From Maledivibacter sp. (GTDB lineage: Bacteria; Bacillota; Clostridia; Peptostreptococcales; Caminicellaceae), in assembly GCA_025210375.1 (NCBI GenBank), contig JAOASB010000013.1, positions 62,001-126,000 on the forward strand: a stretch of 64,000 nucleotides of DNA, given 5' to 3'. The position numbers and the translations under genes are program-made. Below, piece by piece: positions 21,301 through 31,701 of this stretch. The notes under the pieces are model-generated. The model made no database searches. It was not told the DNA's origin and saw nothing but the letters and a program-made list of their open reading frames with translations. Position 1 is the first letter of the stretch. The number at the start of each line of letters is the position of its first letter.

Positions 21301-23088
21301 TGTAGCAAGAGTGCTTAAATGGTCATAGTTCTTCTGAGAAATTGCTTTTTCTTCATCTACATAATCAGTACTTTTCGTGGCAATAGATTTAGACTCTGCT
21401 TCTCTTATTTCATCTATTTCATCAGGAATATCATAATCACCAAGTACTATAGATTCTTGTTCATCATTAAGTGGAGATAGAATATCTCCAGTATCAGTTT
21501 TAACTTCTACATGACTTTCTTCTAGAATACGCTCTTGATTATATGCTTCGTCAAACAGAGTAGGCTGCCTTTCAGTTTTAGGAATAGGCGGTTCTTCACC
21601 TTTATATCGTGGTTTAAAGTAGTCACCACTTTTAATAAGCCTCTCAATTCCTTTAACAGCTTTTGACCACGTTATTTTGATTTTTCGTCCATCATTGAGT
21701 CGAAGTCTTATACTTTTACTGTCATGATCTTGGAAACCTATAGTCTCAAATTTCTGAACAGATGGATCATCGCTTATGTTATATGAAAGCGTTCCACCTC
21801 CTGTACCATATTCATTTTTAAGAAATTCAGCCTTTTCTTTTGCTGTGGCTTTACCCGCAAAGAAATCTACAATTCTCTGTTTACCATTTTGAAAACTGCT
21901 TCCTCGATTGAGTTCATAACGAATCAGTTCATCATCTGTAATATCAGCCAAAACAAAAGAGCCATCGTATGATGACTCCTTAGTTGGTGTTACCTCGCTT
22001 TGTAAATGATTTCGTGAAGGACTATTTCCTCTGCTGAGGTTCTTATCATCTCCCTGTGTTTGTAGCTCTCGTAAAAGTTCTGTGGGTTGGGAATGGGGTC
22101 GGTTTTCAACATTTGTTCCTGTAGCACTTCCATTCGCCCCTGTGCTTCCTCGTTGACTTTCTGCATGATTTCCATCAACGTCCCCTCTGCTCTTAGCAGG
22201 CTGTACCTGTGAGGATATTCTTCCTTCAGATAATTCATGGCTCTCATGCCGTACTGCCCTATTTCCTGATTGCTCCCCGCTACTTCTAGTACTGGTTCGA
22301 GAAAGCCCTGTGGATTCATTTTGTAATCCAGTTCGACTGGTTTCATGACTTGCACTCCTTTCTTTTTCGATAGCTTTTATTTCTTTTTCAATATCCCTTA
22401 GAATTGATTCCGATAGGTTACTAACCACACTCCCTAGCCTAAAGATAAAAGCCTTTGTATTAAAATAGCTAATTACCTTAAACTCAGGTTCTACTTCCAT
22501 ACCACATCGTATAGCTGTCATAAAGTAAATGCTTTCTGTAAGTGTTGCTCTAAATTGTTCTTTAACCTTTACTGGGTCAAAATTAGATAATGGACTATTT
22601 TCAACATCTCTTTCAAAGCCACGATAAATCATTTGCTCCCACTTATCCAGTTCCATTTCTGTGGCAAGTCTCAAATAATCAGCTACTGTATCAATAGGAT
22701 ACTCTTTTTTTAGCAGATTCAGAAGAAGTGGTGTTTTTTCTTTATCCAGTTGCCAGAAAACAGGATGACTAAAACGATTTTCAACCCTCACTGTTGTATC
22801 TTTGATGTCAAAATAATTCTTTAAAGTTGGAACGCTTTTGCTATTATCAAAGACAGCTATGGACTTTGCACCCTTCTTAATCCAACGCCCTACTTTCTGA
22901 TTCCATGTTTTCATATCGGCAACGAAAGTAGCATCAGGTCTTTGAGCATAGATAAGAACTGCATCATCAAAGGTATGTTTGTACACTCTAGCATGGAAGG
23001 TTAAGAACTGCATCCATTCTTGACGGTCTTTCACAATCTCAGAAAGGGTATAGTCATAAATATCCTTTACCTTGTCATATCGCTTCAA
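15397..23088 (-). CDS. giant ArdC-like / N6-adenine methylase / SNF2-type helicase of conjugative elements
   Basis: About 2563 residues. The preferred start is TTG at 23088, 7 nt after AAAGGAG; an ATG at 23139 would overlap parB by 38 nt. Order of domains: an ArdC-N-like segment (about 20-110, [19 protein letters not shown]); a low-complexity linker (about 248-366); mixed regions of large polyvalent protein type; a DNA methylase core (about 1050-1250) with [11 protein letters not shown] and NIPFG, the latter in place of the usual NPPY/F; and an SF2 helicase (about 1750-2330) with Walker A TVGAGKT, DEAH box and [11 protein letters not shown] motif VI. Proteins of this kind are found in Tn1549/CTn5-type ICEs and probably protect or remodel incoming DNA. 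An out-of-frame tnpV-like gene is nested in the linker region. Confidence 0.9.
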   Translation of the reverse strand: MKRYDKVKDIYDYTLSEIVKDRQEWMQFLTFHARVYKHTFDDAVLIYAQRPDATFVADMKTWNQKVGRWIKKGAKSIAVFDNSKSVPTLKNYFDIKDTTVRVENRFSHPVFWQLDKEKTPLLLNLLKKEYPIDTVADYLRLATEMELDKWEQMIYRGFERDVENSPLSNFDPVKVKEQFRATLTESIYFMTAIRCGMEVEPEFKVISYFNTKAFIFRLGSVVSNLSESILRDIEKEIKAIEKERSASHETSRTGLQNESTGLSRTSTRSSGEQSGNRAVRHESHELSEGRISSQVQPAKSRGDVDGNHAESQRGSTGANGSATGTNVENRPHSQPTELLRELQTQGDDKNLSRGNSPSRNHLQSEVTPTKESSYDGSFVLADITDDELIRYELNRGSSFQNGKQRIVDFFAGKATAKEKAEFLKNEYGTGGGTLSYNISDDPSVQKFETIGFQDHDSKSIRLRLNDGRKIKITWSKAVKGIERLIKSGDYFKPRYKGEEPPIPKTERQPTLFDEAYNQERILEESHVEVKTDTGDILSPLNDEQESIVLGDYDIPDEIDEIREAESKSIATKSTDYVDEEKAISQKNYDHLSTLATGIINGRYSFLKLKSKGYMDLTIERLDYNRIAMRHYFIQNGDQMYDPNMELIIDHEREIIMAATFQQDSLGIYQEVYLEDNKWSPQLSEKLNDFLSTWLGNIESQGYMPVEAHLLDYNNESITFDSNGKESLWQEELFEVMAAEGEIKEPYNTGEDIESAKNYKATETDLVTTNDIPEDEVIEEKESHGNVGFLSNPNEHLKVIQHVPDLNDEKERIQEYILSSTDSDDEKVQSVKDILMKKNITFELEDENYMFKTTANNLLLAKLENGTYSTYGYLWEVAYKHIETMVYNNTFLMNSEISEDVEISKTDAQRNSDIENVIEPHNEEPSSPIESSNDLDGKVVKEDELTDATKDAVETENIIAKINYSYKPEDGIGIGGAKTKYKQNIEAIKTLRVIEEENRLATAEEQSILAKYSGWGGLASAFDSHNSSWANEYQELKQLLSPDEYSSARESTPNAHYTSPVVINTMFQVLDQLGFTGGSILEPSMGIGNFFSHLPDNMTDSKLYGVELDDLSGRIAKQLYQNANITIDGYEKANMKDNFFDVAIGNIPFGNYKVYDRQYNKHNFLIHDYFIAKTLDKVRPNGIIALVTSKGTLDKADDRVRKYIAERAELLGAIRLPNTAFKEVAGTDVTTDILFLQKRERLSVKNPSWLEVGENENGVPMNQYFLDNPHMCLGEMVFDTRMYGEDSRYTTCMIQDETFNLEEGLNGAVRSIRGSIKPYVREVGEDEEEDGLIPANPNVKNYTYAYLDSILYYRENSHMRKLDITGKKLERIKGMIELREITRDIINMQVEGCTLDALKEKQQILNTKYDAFVKKYKAISSKMNMQAFREDNDYPLLCSLEVMDEDKKITKADIFTKQTIKPSQKITSVDTARDALSVSLNEKGEIDLPYMAELYDEDVEDIVHELNGEIFLNPVRYDENSPYVGYETYDEYLSGNVREKLKFAKVYAEINTELFSGNVTALEKVQPKDLDASEIDVRLGTTWIENHDYEQFIYELLKTPNYYKNRSGARDEICLSYNNYNTSYTINGKGLDGDSVSAKETFGTRRMNAYYIIEDTLNLKNVTVKDRVEEGDKVKYVLNKKETMLAREKQSLVKQAFKDWIFKAPERRKKYVDFYNQNFNNIRLREYDGSHLTFPEMNPDIKLRPHQVNAIARTIYGGNTLLAHTVGAGKTFEMIASCMEQKRMGILKKAIFVVPNHITQDFGSEFLRLYPNANVLVTTKKDFEKKNRQRFVSRIATGSYDAIVIGHSQFERIPVSIERQEHMIHKQINDLIHGIDQSKSEKGQNWSVKQMEAEKKKLEVELKRLHDTPKDNVINFEELGVDAIYLDEAHYYKNCAVFSKMRNVGGVGQSKAKKASDMLMKTQYIQEVNGGEKGVVFATGTPISNSMTELFVMQRYLQNKELESRGLKHFDSWAAQFGEVVSALELAPEGTGYRIKNRFAKFTNLPELMTMFKNVADIQTADMLNLPVPKLKGGKSKVIVAESNDYIDEMMASFAERAEHIRGGADPRIDNMLKVTNEARLLGLDPRTLDSEAPNDPDSKVNRCIEAVFQEYMESSEIKGTQIIFSDTGTPTSDGRFSVYPYIKEELIKKGVPAEEICFIHDAKSDHQRESLFADMRSGNKRIIIGSTPKMGTGTNIQSKLVALHHLDCPWKPSSLEQREGRIIRQGNENEEVNIYKYVTKSTFDSYLWQLVENKQRFISQIMTSKSVSRSAEDIDETVLSYAEVKAIATGNPLIKEKMEVDNEVSRLTLLKGAYDSNKYSLEDRFLYRYPQEIKRHEEAIECIVKDIEKRDMDTSTEFKVTIEGKVFHEREKAGTYMLALLNGMKDGETRTVGNLKGFELSITKSPFHMEQGMTLHGSKTYFIGFSDSPHGNMIKLENTLEAFEKRIEKHEMTIEELTRNKNQAKEEWEKPFAHQSTLERILKRQNELNHLLDMNKEADTIIGDEDVKEAASIVEQYSDGEAL
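21990..22346 (-). CDS. tnpV: nested, out-of-frame TnpV family protein
   Basis: 118 residues read in the +1 frame of the giant methylase-helicase gene, entirely inside it. The ATG at 22346 has a perfect AAAGGAG at 22355-22361, 8 nt upstream. The product aligns without gaps to the free-standing TnpV at 42421-42777, with about 83 of 118 residues identical by my hand count, including [13 protein letters not shown] and [13 protein letters not shown]. Such protein-level conservation would not arise in a chance frame. TnpV is a small transposon-encoded protein first named in Tn4451 and its role is uncertain. The host frame here encodes only Ser/Gly/Arg/Asn-rich linker, which suggests overprinting. 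Confidence 0.85.
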   Translation of the reverse strand: MKPVELDYKMNPQGFLEPVLEVAGSNQEIGQYGMRAMNYLKEEYPHRYSLLRAEGTLMEIMQKVNEEAQGRMEVLQEQMLKTDPIPNPQNFYESYKHREMIRTSAEEIVLHEIIYKAR

Positions 23089-23101
23089 GTCGTCTCTCCT
23101 T

Positions 23102-24133
23102 TCATAGCTCCATTTCTTCACCATTTGTATTGGCTTCAACTACTTCTGCCACCTTCAATGATTCATAATACATAGCTAATGCCTTATCAATGATGCTTAT
23201 AACTTCTGATTCCTCTTGGTCAGGCTTAAAATGTTTGACAAACACCTTCCCCCAATACTTAGGTGGCTTAGGTTTCTCAGCCTTTTCTTTCTTTTCGCCT
23301 CTAATAATGGCACTAGCTGAATCAAAGGTCAGTGGTGCTTTCTTATCAGCTCCACGTAAGTCCCTTGCCCTTTTCATATCAATCTTGAAGTTTTCTTCTG
23401 TAACAATAGCATGGACAATATCGAGACTTTCTTCTCTTAAATAAGAGAGATCAACACCTGCTCTGATAGCAATTTTTCCTTCGTCTACTAATTCCTTAAA
23501 TTCTTCGGGGAGTTTAGATATACGAAGATAACGAGCTACAGAATTTTTTGAGAGATTATATTCTTTGCCTACTTGCCCCATACTTGTCTCGAACTTCTTC
23601 CCCACTGGGGAAGAAGTTGACTCATCAATATTGGGTGATTTAGATAACCTTTCAATTTCTTCTAGTAAATCTGTTCTAAATCCCTGCTTCTTCATAGCAT
23701 CATGCCTTACAGATACAACCGTTGCTCTCTCAGAATGAGGTAAATCGCCAAAAGAACGTTGCATCGTATTGGTCTCTGTTACAATCAATAAAGCTTCTTC
23801 TTCTGTTAATCCTTCCTTCACAACAGCAGGTATCTCTTTTAAGCCAAGTATCTTACACGCTTCTACTCTATTATGCCCACTTAGAATTTCAAACTTAAGT
23901 CGTTTTTTCCTTACAACAATCGGCACTATCACACCAAATTGCCTGATACTCTCAACCATTTCATTAAGCCGTTCCCCTTCATACAATTTGAAGGGGTGGT
24001 TCTTAAATGGCACTAACTGCTCTATCTTAATGATATCCTGATTAGGTGTTTCTTTATTTTCTACATCGGGATCATAATCTTCTCCGAATATCGCCATAAA
24101 TGGCTGAACCTTTTTTACTTCACCTTTACTCAA
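23102..24133 (-). CDS. parB: ParB/Spo0J-like partition protein
   Basis: 343 residues. A ParB N-terminal nuclease-like/CTP-binding domain (about 35-125) carries [16 protein letters not shown] and [18 protein letters not shown] helix-turn-helix follows (about 195-215, [17 protein letters not shown]), then a charged C-terminal region. ParB proteins bind centromere-like sites and work with ParA to stabilise replicons, here presumably the circular ICE. It overlaps the end of parA by 8 nt and lies just upstream of the giant gene. Confidence 0.9.
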   Translation of the reverse strand: MSKGEVKKVQPFMAIFGEDYDPDVENKETPNQDIIKIEQLVPFKNHPFKLYEGERLNEMVESIRQFGVIVPIVVRKKRLKFEILSGHNRVEACKILGLKEIPAVVKEGLTEEEALLIVTETNTMQRSFGDLPHSERATVVSVRHDAMKKQGFRTDLLEEIERLSKSPNIDESTSSPVGKKFETSMGQVGKEYNLSKNSVARYLRISKLPEEFKELVDEGKIAIRAGVDLSYLREESLDIVHAIVTEENFKIDMKRARDLRGADKKAPLTFDSASAIIRGEKKEKAEKPKPPKYWGKVFVKHFKPDQEESEVISIIDKALAMYYESLKVAEVVEANTNGEEMEL

Positions 24134-24929
24134 ATGACATCACCTCTTTTTTCAGCAACTCTCTTGTGAATCTTTCGTAAGCAATTGCCGCTTTATTCGT
24201 AGGCATATAGTCAATGATACTCTTACTTCTTGCGTTGGCTTCACCAACCTTTACCGACTTAGGTATCTTGGTTCTAAATACCTTGATATGCTCTCCATAA
24301 GAAGCTTCAATCATTTCTAGCATTTCTTGTGCAAGATTGGTTCGTTCATCAAACATGGTCAGTAGAATACCCTCAAAATCAATCTTCTTATTGATACGTT
24401 TCTTGATTTTAAATATGGTTTTTAGAAGTAACTCAAGACCCTTAGCTGATAGATATTCAGGTGTGGCAGGAATCAATACGCTATCACTACTGGCTAGTAC
24501 ATTAAGTGTCATAAGTCCAAGAGAAGGCATGGCATCAAGTAGCACATAATCATAATCCTCTTTGATTTCATCAATAATGGCTTTAAGAATATACTCTCTA
24601 CTCATAGCTGACACCAACTTGATTTCAATATCCGATAGTAGGATACTGGCAGGTAGCACATCTACCCCTTCCCTATTAATAATGTACTCTTCCTTCTCAG
24701 GCAAATCCTCATCCATAATAATGCGTTCCATTAAATGATAAAGGGTCACATCCAACTTATCAGGACTTTCAATACCAAAACAATCTGTCAAATTCGCTTG
24801 GTTATCACAATCCACCACCAACACCTTGTAACCCATATATTTTAAAATCGTAGCTACGTTTCTACACGTTGTACTTTTTGCAGTGCCACCTTTTTGACTT
24901 GCTACAGCTATCACTTTACTCATCTTCAT
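24126..24929 (-). CDS. parA: ParA/Soj-like partition ATPase
   Basis: About 267 residues. The deviant Walker A KGGTAKST begins near residue 12, followed by VDCDNQANLTD and LLDAMPSLGLMTLNVL, all standard ParA motifs. The start is placed at the ATG at 24929 (or 24923, two codons later), just after GGGAGA. An upstream in-frame ATG at 24995 would lie inside a strong hairpin and is rejected. First gene of the leftward ICE operon. It drives partition of the element with ParB. Confidence 0.92.
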   Translation of the reverse strand: MKMSKVIAVASQKGGTAKSTTCRNVATILKYMGYKVLVVDCDNQANLTDCFGIESPDKLDVTLYHLMERIIMDEDLPEKEEYIINREGVDVLPASILLSDIEIKLVSAMSREYILKAIIDEIKEDYDYVLLDAMPSLGLMTLNVLASSDSVLIPATPEYLSAKGLELLLKTIFKIKKRINKKIDFEGILLTMFDERTNLAQEMLEMIEASYGEHIKVFRTKIPKSVKVGEANARSKSIIDYMPTNKAAIAYERFTRELLKKEVMSFE

Positions 24930-24965
24930 ATCTCCCTTCGATTTTGATATTTTTTCTGCAAAAAC

Positions 24966-25009
24966 AAAAGAGATAGGTATCTGATTATTAATCAAATCCT
25001 ATCTCTTTT
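24966..25009 (-). terminator. terminator-like hairpin in the parA leader
   Basis: A 12-bp perfect stem AAAAGAGATAGG/CCTATCTCTTTT, with a second inner repeat TGATTA-T-TAATCA, is followed on the minus strand by TTTTGTTTTTG. It lies between the upstream gene fragment and parA. It can end upstream transcription or attenuate transcription into the ParAB operon; the sequence does not say which. Confidence 0.7.
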
Positions 25010-25026
25010 GCTCTCTCTCATAAAGT

Positions 25027-25041
25027 CCTCTGAATCAGAGG
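25027..25041. promoter_or_regulatory. 15-bp palindrome upstream of parA
   Basis: CCTCTGA-A-TCAGAGG is a perfect inverted repeat with a one-base centre, a good operator or centromere-like (ParB) site upstream of parA. Only one copy was noticed, so an autoregulatory operator is as likely as a parS-type site. Confidence 0.45.
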
Positions 25042-25069
25042 TACTGTACGTTGACATGTCTATATTGAG

Positions 25070-25211
25070 TTAAGTGCGCACTGCAATGATAATTTCAAGT
25101 TCTCCAACGGGTATTTTATTCCTAAAATCACGTCCATCTTTAATAAACTTAAAATCACTCGTAGCCCTTGTAAATACAGCTATTTCGCTGATTCTTTCCT
25201 TTGTATGATGG
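25070..25211 (-). pseudogene. 3' fragment of a disrupted ICE gene
   Basis: An open stretch of about 47 codons ending in TAA at 25070-25072 encodes a protein-like C-terminus with the segments RISEIAVFTRATSDF and IPVGELEIIIAVRT. It has no start codon or ribosome site and is cut at 25211 by the TGTCAAG end-like sequence. This looks like the tail of a gene interrupted when the neighbouring cargo segment arrived. The 5' part was not found in the window. Confidence 0.5.
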
Positions 25212-25228
25212 TGTCAAGTTAGGACAAC
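25212..25228 (+). repeat. IS3-type terminal repeat remnant
   Basis: TGTCAAGTTAGGACAAC resembles the left end of the IS element at 31654 (TGTCAAGAAAAAGGACAAG) in the same orientation. It marks the point where the upstream gene fragment stops. It could be all that remains of a second IS copy on the far side of the defence gene. Confidence 0.5.
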
Positions 25229-25266
25229 AAAACCATACAGCTTTTTTTACAGGATATTTTATAATG

Positions 25267-28200
25267 CTAAATCTTAATTTCTATCTCTTTAAGTACCTTC
25301 TGCAATTTATTATCAAGTATGATAATCCTACGTCTTTCTGCTTCTTCAGCTTTGTCATCATATTTGTCATAGGCATCTGAATATCTTATATTCATTTGTG
25401 CAATTACTACAGTATTAGGCTTTGATTTTAAGTAAGAAAGAAATTCCCCTTCTTTAATAAATAACATATTACCCTTTGAAATTAAATTATACATTCTATC
25501 ATCATTGGAGTATGACCAATACTGAGTTTTTATTGGATAACTATTATTTTTTGTAATACAATAATCCGCAGGTGATGTGCCATCAATTTTTAAAAAATGC
25601 TCAATATCTTTACTTGGTTTTAGAAGGCTATAATTCATTTCATTTGTATACGGATCAAAGGTTTCAAAGCTACTATCCTTTCCATAATACTCACCTGTTA
25701 CATCCTCAATAAATCTATCATCACATCTATGATCCTCATCACTTATAAAACTCCATTCAATCCAATAGTTTAACATTCGGACTTGTTCAAGAAGCTTATT
25801 TAAAAACTTCTTATCCATTATTCCAATAGACATACTATAGGCTTTTCGGCTCTTTTTATATTCTATAGAGCTATTATTATAAAGAATAAAATATTTCTGC
25901 TTTTCATGTACATGCCAAAAAGATTTATGAAATATACCATCATCAATTACATACTTCGCATCTTGAACATACCTCTTCATATCTAAGAATATTTCTTTTT
26001 TTGGAGGCAATGATTTAAGGTCGGAAACCCAGCTTCCTTGTATATTTGTTAACCAACTTTGTATCCACCCTTCAAATGTATAAATTGGGTTTTCGTCATT
26101 TGAAATAGACTGGGTTTTCCTATATTCATCAGCTATATAATACATTGCATTGTATTGTACATATTTTGATAAATCTTCTACAGATGTACCTAATCCATAT
26201 GAATTCTTACTATATTCGCTGGTTTTATATTGTTCATTCCATTGAGCTACTGTATCATTTGTAATCCCCCATGAAGAAATTATTTTATCACAATCTTCCA
26301 TAACTTTTCCTTCTGATTTTTGGAATATTTGTCCCAAATAATAATATACTTTAGGTACTATATCCAAGGTATCGAAATGAAATTCTACACTTTTCTTTTC
26401 TTTATTATATAGCTTTCTTGGTTGATATTTTACAATTTTTTTACTAACCACATCACATGATATTTCAACTTTTTTTGAGGGTCTAATGATCATTATAATC
26501 TCTTTAGCTAATTGTCTCTGTAAGATATTAATAGTTTTATTCGTTAATGCTATATGCTCTAAAACAGGTAGATATTTTATTACTATTAAAACATCTTCTT
26601 CAACTATTTTTCTTAAGGCAACTAGTAAATAAATAATTGCACTATCTTTATAATAAACATATTGTTTGTCCTTATATAACTCTGGTATATTATCATCAAA
26701 AATTAATTCTATAATCTTATCTATTATTTGTCCTTCTTTTAGCTTGTACAAGCTATAGATTGCATGCATAGCATACCAGCGCTTCTCTTTTTCTACATGG
26801 CCTAACATCTTAATTAAATAAATTGCTAAGCTTTCTTCTATTGAAAATATGTTTCTTTTACTTGCCTTATAAACTTCATCGCCAGAAGCAGGATGTACAT
26901 TTGTGATTTCTTCCGCACAACACCACTCTAATAATTGGCTACAATTTTCACAATCATCTATTGAAGATAAGCTTTCAATATATGAAAAGATTCTCCATGG
27001 CTCATAACATAAATAGGAAGAAGCATTCTTAACCATTTTTGACAAAATAGTATCATTATCAATCAAGAACATTCTAGATATATGATGTAAGTTCTTTTCT
27101 TTAAAAGACTCGGTCTTCTGGCTATATAGCTCTAAAATCTCATCTAGTTTTCTCTTATCTTCACGCCAATCCATTATCCTCGGATTATATTCCCCCCACT
27201 CATTTAAGTAATCTATAAGAATCTCAAAGCACTCATCATTTTCCCAGCAAGATGTTGTAGTATACATAATATCAAGTAATAATTCTATAACGCTTAGTTG
27301 ATTTTCATAGGCTGTATTCTCAAATACGAACTCTACTAATTTTCCACGGTCTTTATAATACATAGAATCCATTGTAGAGATTAATGATTTTTTATTTTGC
27401 TTAATTGTATTCTTATCTACATTATCCCAGCATAGTTTCTCGTTTACATATGATTCTAATTCTGTATTTCTAAATTTTTTTTCAATAAAACAATATTCAT
27501 CATTTAACTTTTTTATACAGTCAATCGAATCGTCATACTTATCCTTACTCCATTCGTAAATTTTTTCTATGATATGTCCATTTTCAAAACCACCAGACAA
27601 CTTTTCAATATCATATGATATAACTTGGATAATTCTTTCAGTTTTTTTTATACTCTCTCCTCTGAGTCTTGCTAGAATAATATTTACAATATTGTTATAT
27701 GATTCTCCATACTTAATATCTATGTTTGATAGTGCTGTTGCTGTTTCTACTGAAATTTTATGGTCTTGCAATAATTGTTCGATAATGTAGGGTATTGAAA
27801 TTTCAAAACCTAGTGCTACATAATCATCATCTCTATCTTCTAGTCTACATGCAGCAGCAATTGCAGATGATGGGTGTACTTTTGTTAATAGTTTATAAAT
27901 ATTTGATTTAGGAAGATGTTTGTTATCGTCTAATCTTTTATAACTGTCTTCTATAATTCGCACAAAATTATAAACAAGTTCAGATGATTTATTATCTGCT
28001 CTATAGTTTTCAGACAACTGCTTGAATAAGTCTATTCTTCTATATGCCTCTTCATCAACGCCAGTTGTAGCATTAATTGCCTTAAGAAAATAATCATATG
28101 CTAGTCTTCTATCAATTAATATTGCTTTATTTGAGCAATCCAAATAAAACTTCTTCAAATCATATGCTGATTGGGGATACTTATTCATTTTTGCATCAAG

Positions 28201-31200
28201 TTCTTTTAGATACCACGCTGCTAAATCTATATATTTTTTATCTTTTATAATATCACCAATAATCTTAAAGTGAAAATTATTATCAAGGTATCTATTATCT
28301 TGAAAGACCTTACAAAATTTTTTCAAGGTATTTTTATCTCGACTAAGCAACATGCAGAATATATTTCTTGTTATAATTCTATAATAATCATAAGAATTAT
28401 GATCGTTGTAAAATTGATAGCTTCCCCTTTCACAATTAGACCATTCTTTATTAAAATCATCCATATTTAGTCTTGGTGTATTATTACTATCTATCATCTT
28501 TAATCTAATAAAAAATGAATTAATTATAAAATCCAGAATTTTTTTTAGTTCATTCCGTCTTTCTCTTATCTCACTTTCAGTGTATCTTTCATACCTTTGA
28601 GAATCCGGTGACCAAAAATCATCAAAGCAATATTCTTCACCTTTTAAGTATTTCTTGAGAGCATAAAATCTAAATGCATACTCCTTAGGCAATTCTCCAT
28701 TCATTTCATAAAATGATATATATGAATAATCTATTGCTACTTCAGTGTTATCAGCTATATTCGTTGCTTCTTTAATTCTTCTTCTCTTCAATAACATTTC
28801 CATTAGATTAATTCTATACTTTAGCCCTGTAACATTTATTTGTTTTTCTTTTTCTATATGTTTAATGAGCCTTTCACCAATTGTCCAAAACTCATCTTTT
28901 ATAGAATAATTTAATTCTACGAAGGCAACAGCACATGCTGCAAACATATCTATATCATCGGAGTAACCAATTATTAACTCTGCTTTCTCTATGAATCCAT
29001 GTAATAATAAACTATAGGTGACATCGTAATATCCCTGTGAGGGATATGGACTCCATCTATGTAACCACTTTACAGCATCTTTAGCACCATATCTCATCGC
29101 TATATATATAGCCAATCTAGATATATCTATTTTTTCAACTCTATGATTTAAATTTCTATCAGTATCTTTCTCTTCTTTATACTGGTTTATTTTTATTAGA
29201 GAAGACTTAAAAAATTGATCTGCTAGTTTATAGTCTTCAAGTAGTGAATTTGTATATGTTTGTAACGTTAGTTCACTCAAAGAATGAAATTCTGATTTGA
29301 CTAGGATATACCGGTCAATGGTACTTTCAAATCCTAACTTCTTTGCCAACCCCATATTTTCTAATATAATTTCTTTTACTCCAGCATCAGTAGCTTTACA
29401 CTTTGTCTGTATGTATAATAATTTGTATGCATCTAACCTATACTTTTCATTACAGATTTCATCTATTGAAAAAGCACTTTTTATCCTTTTAGATATAATT
29501 TCATTTTTTTCATCTTCAATTAACGGAATACTAATGTTTTTAGTTGTATAAATAGAACTTAAAATCTCATCTAGTTTTTTTGCTTTTTCCAAAAATATAT
29601 GTAAATATTTTATAGAATAATAATCATCAAGACGTCTATTGTATAGGGTTTCTGCAATCTTCATAATTGCTGACTCGCTACTTTTAGCAGTAGTTCTTAA
29701 ATACTCCTCAAAGTCTTCATCTCTAAAAGTTATGATACCATTGCCAAAGTAAACACCTATTAAATATTCTGAGCAGGCACTCGCTAGTTTTTCAGTATTA
29801 TAATCAGTTGAACTTGTAATAATATCAACAGGAATTGGTCTGGGTAATTCGACTAATGCTCTACATAGTTCTTCGAAAGATATCATTTCTGAAGATATTC
29901 TACTATCTACTTTCCTTATTGCATCTTCAAATATTCCTTTTAAGTTCTTTCCATTTGGATTGAGATATTCTAAAGCTTCCCCAATATTATGAGATATCTT
30001 AGAAAAAACATAATACTGAACTCTTGGATTGCCATTAGTAAGTTGTCTTATCTCTTCACTTTGAATATCTGATACATTTTTATAAAACATATCTATATAA
30101 TTACGTTGCTCCTTTTTACTAAATCCTTTCAACTCAATCTGAACCGTTCCATAGGGCAATTCAAATTTATTTAATCGCTCTGTTCTTGATGTGACTAGAA
30201 TAGCAACGTTTTCTGGTAATGTAATTTTCATGAGTTTATCTGCAAAACACCTATCCCCCAGCACTTCTGATGCTGAATAACTATTGTCCACTGCATCCAA
30301 TATAACTAAAATAACCGCATTCTGATTTATTTTCTTTACATAATCAGATGCTTGGTAAAGTCTGGTTGATAAGCTTTTCAGATATTCACTTTCCTCCAAA
30401 TTTGTTCTAACTAGAAAAGGTGTATAGCATTTCAGTGCTAATTCATTACTCAATTGTATAATTGCATTTTTATATGTATGCAATGGTGTTGATGGATCTA
30501 AATATGAGCCACCACCAAAACAATCATACAATAATACTTCGGAACCACTCGGTAGACTATTCTCTAAATCAGATATTACACTTGTTTTTCCTATTCCACC
30601 AGTTGCATGTAAACAAATATGTTGCATTCTATTAATAACTATCTCCTTAACAATATCAGCACTCACATCTCGTTTAACATATTGTTGTGGTTTTATTATT
30701 TGTGAACTTGCTGGAAACAAACTATCAGGTATTGTATTAAAGAAACTTGCCACGATATTTTTATCAATTGGTTCCGCCTCATTTTCTTCAGGTGACATTT
30801 GCTTTCTTATAAACTGAATCAATTTATCATAATTTGCTTTCAAATCTAATATACCCAATTTGGCTAAAGAAGTGATTACCTCTGATTCCTGTATATCCCT
30901 TATTCCTGTACCACATTCACTGAAATCAATACTTTTTATAAACCCTATAAATTCAGCACTGCTTAATTTCGTGTTTTCATAAAACAATTTTAGATGCTGG
31001 TGATCTTTTTGGGGAATTAGTCTCTTTAACTCAATATACTTTGTACAGTTACTTTCTTCTATTGTTTCATGGTATTTATTTAATTGATTTTTAAATTTTT
31101 CATCTATTTCCCTATTAGTTACTAGTTTTAATTGCAATTTCTCTATATCTTTGGGGTATTTTTTTAAAAAGCCTTTATAGGTTTGAGCTAATCGTTGAAT

Positions 31201-31533
31201 TATTGAGTTGTCTTTTTTACTATTAGTAGTTGCTGATAGAGAAGAAAATGTCCAAGGCAAATCTCCATGACGAGTACTATATTTTAACTGCGAAAATATT
31301 ACTTTTGTAGCATCTTTATACTTTCGACCTCCAAAATACTCCGCTACATCTATTGATAGTAATGCATTTCCATCATCTTCAAATACTATACTATCTTCAA
31401 TATTTGGTCCCTCAACACATAATGCCTCAAAATCTGTATGAGGTTCTAATAGTTTTAATGCTTTCTTCGCAGACCAAATAAAATGAAAATCGTCTCCTGC
31501 ATTTGACTCTCTTGCCCCTGTCATTTCCTTCAT
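25267..31533 (-). CDS. giant Avs-like STAND NTPase with N-terminal Cap4-type (DUF4297) nuclease domain
   Basis: 2088 residues. The N-terminus (GDDFHFIWSAKKALKLL, then SIDVAEYFGG and Q82-x-K84 in FSQLKYS) matches the DUF4297/Cap4-type dsDNA nuclease. A STAND NTPase follows with Walker A TGGIGKTS at 311-318 and Walker B-like ILDAVDNS at 411-418. About 1500 residues of helical, TPR-like sequence complete it. This size and order are those of Avs anti-phage proteins, which recognise conserved phage proteins, assemble and cleave DNA. The ATG at 31533 follows GAGGTGG. No partner gene is visible; the gene is bracketed by an IS end remnant and a nearly complete IS3-family element. Which phage protein it senses cannot be predicted here. 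Confidence 0.87.
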   Translation of the reverse strand: MKEMTGARESNAGDDFHFIWSAKKALKLLEPHTDFEALCVEGPNIEDSIVFEDDGNALLSIDVAEYFGGRKYKDATKVIFSQLKYSTRHGDLPWTFSSLSATTNSKKDNSIIQRLAQTYKGFLKKYPKDIEKLQLKLVTNREIDEKFKNQLNKYHETIEESNCTKYIELKRLIPQKDHQHLKLFYENTKLSSAEFIGFIKSIDFSECGTGIRDIQESEVITSLAKLGILDLKANYDKLIQFIRKQMSPEENEAEPIDKNIVASFFNTIPDSLFPASSQIIKPQQYVKRDVSADIVKEIVINRMQHICLHATGGIGKTSVISDLENSLPSGSEVLLYDCFGGGSYLDPSTPLHTYKNAIIQLSNELALKCYTPFLVRTNLEESEYLKSLSTRLYQASDYVKKINQNAVILVILDAVDNSYSASEVLGDRCFADKLMKITLPENVAILVTSRTERLNKFELPYGTVQIELKGFSKKEQRNYIDMFYKNVSDIQSEEIRQLTNGNPRVQYYVFSKISHNIGEALEYLNPNGKNLKGIFEDAIRKVDSRISSEMISFEELCRALVELPRPIPVDIITSSTDYNTEKLASACSEYLIGVYFGNGIITFRDEDFEEYLRTTAKSSESAIMKIAETLYNRRLDDYYSIKYLHIFLEKAKKLDEILSSIYTTKNISIPLIEDEKNEIISKRIKSAFSIDEICNEKYRLDAYKLLYIQTKCKATDAGVKEIILENMGLAKKLGFESTIDRYILVKSEFHSLSELTLQTYTNSLLEDYKLADQFFKSSLIKINQYKEEKDTDRNLNHRVEKIDISRLAIYIAMRYGAKDAVKWLHRWSPYPSQGYYDVTYSLLLHGFIEKAELIIGYSDDIDMFAACAVAFVELNYSIKDEFWTIGERLIKHIEKEKQINVTGLKYRINLMEMLLKRRRIKEATNIADNTEVAIDYSYISFYEMNGELPKEYAFRFYALKKYLKGEEYCFDDFWSPDSQRYERYTESEIRERRNELKKILDFIINSFFIRLKMIDSNNTPRLNMDDFNKEWSNCERGSYQFYNDHNSYDYYRIITRNIFCMLLSRDKNTLKKFCKVFQDNRYLDNNFHFKIIGDIIKDKKYIDLAAWYLKELDAKMNKYPQSAYDLKKFYLDCSNKAILIDRRLAYDYFLKAINATTGVDEEAYRRIDLFKQLSENYRADNKSSELVYNFVRIIEDSYKRLDDNKHLPKSNIYKLLTKVHPSSAIAAACRLEDRDDDYVALGFEISIPYIIEQLLQDHKISVETATALSNIDIKYGESYNNIVNIILARLRGESIKKTERIIQVISYDIEKLSGGFENGHIIEKIYEWSKDKYDDSIDCIKKLNDEYCFIEKKFRNTELESYVNEKLCWDNVDKNTIKQNKKSLISTMDSMYYKDRGKLVEFVFENTAYENQLSVIELLLDIMYTTTSCWENDECFEILIDYLNEWGEYNPRIMDWREDKRKLDEILELYSQKTESFKEKNLHHISRMFLIDNDTILSKMVKNASSYLCYEPWRIFSYIESLSSIDDCENCSQLLEWCCAEEITNVHPASGDEVYKASKRNIFSIEESLAIYLIKMLGHVEKEKRWYAMHAIYSLYKLKEGQIIDKIIELIFDDNIPELYKDKQYVYYKDSAIIYLLVALRKIVEEDVLIVIKYLPVLEHIALTNKTINILQRQLAKEIIMIIRPSKKVEISCDVVSKKIVKYQPRKLYNKEKKSVEFHFDTLDIVPKVYYYLGQIFQKSEGKVMEDCDKIISSWGITNDTVAQWNEQYKTSEYSKNSYGLGTSVEDLSKYVQYNAMYYIADEYRKTQSISNDENPIYTFEGWIQSWLTNIQGSWVSDLKSLPPKKEIFLDMKRYVQDAKYVIDDGIFHKSFWHVHEKQKYFILYNNSSIEYKKSRKAYSMSIGIMDKKFLNKLLEQVRMLNYWIEWSFISDEDHRCDDRFIEDVTGEYYGKDSSFETFDPYTNEMNYSLLKPSKDIEHFLKIDGTSPADYCITKNNSYPIKTQYWSYSNDDRMYNLISKGNMLFIKEGEFLSYLKSKPNTVVIAQMNIRYSDAYDKYDDKAEEAERRRIIILDNKLQKVLKEIEIKI

Positions 31534-31701
31534 AATAAATCCACCTCTATATTCTATATAATTACAATAAATTTACCAGTATCACTAACCCCTATAATTT
31601 ACTATTTACTTCTCTTCTAATGAACTTATCAAGTCTTTATAATAATGGTCTTCTGTCAAGAAAAAGGACAAGTTAAATATGTATAAATTCTTAGTTTTAA
31701 G

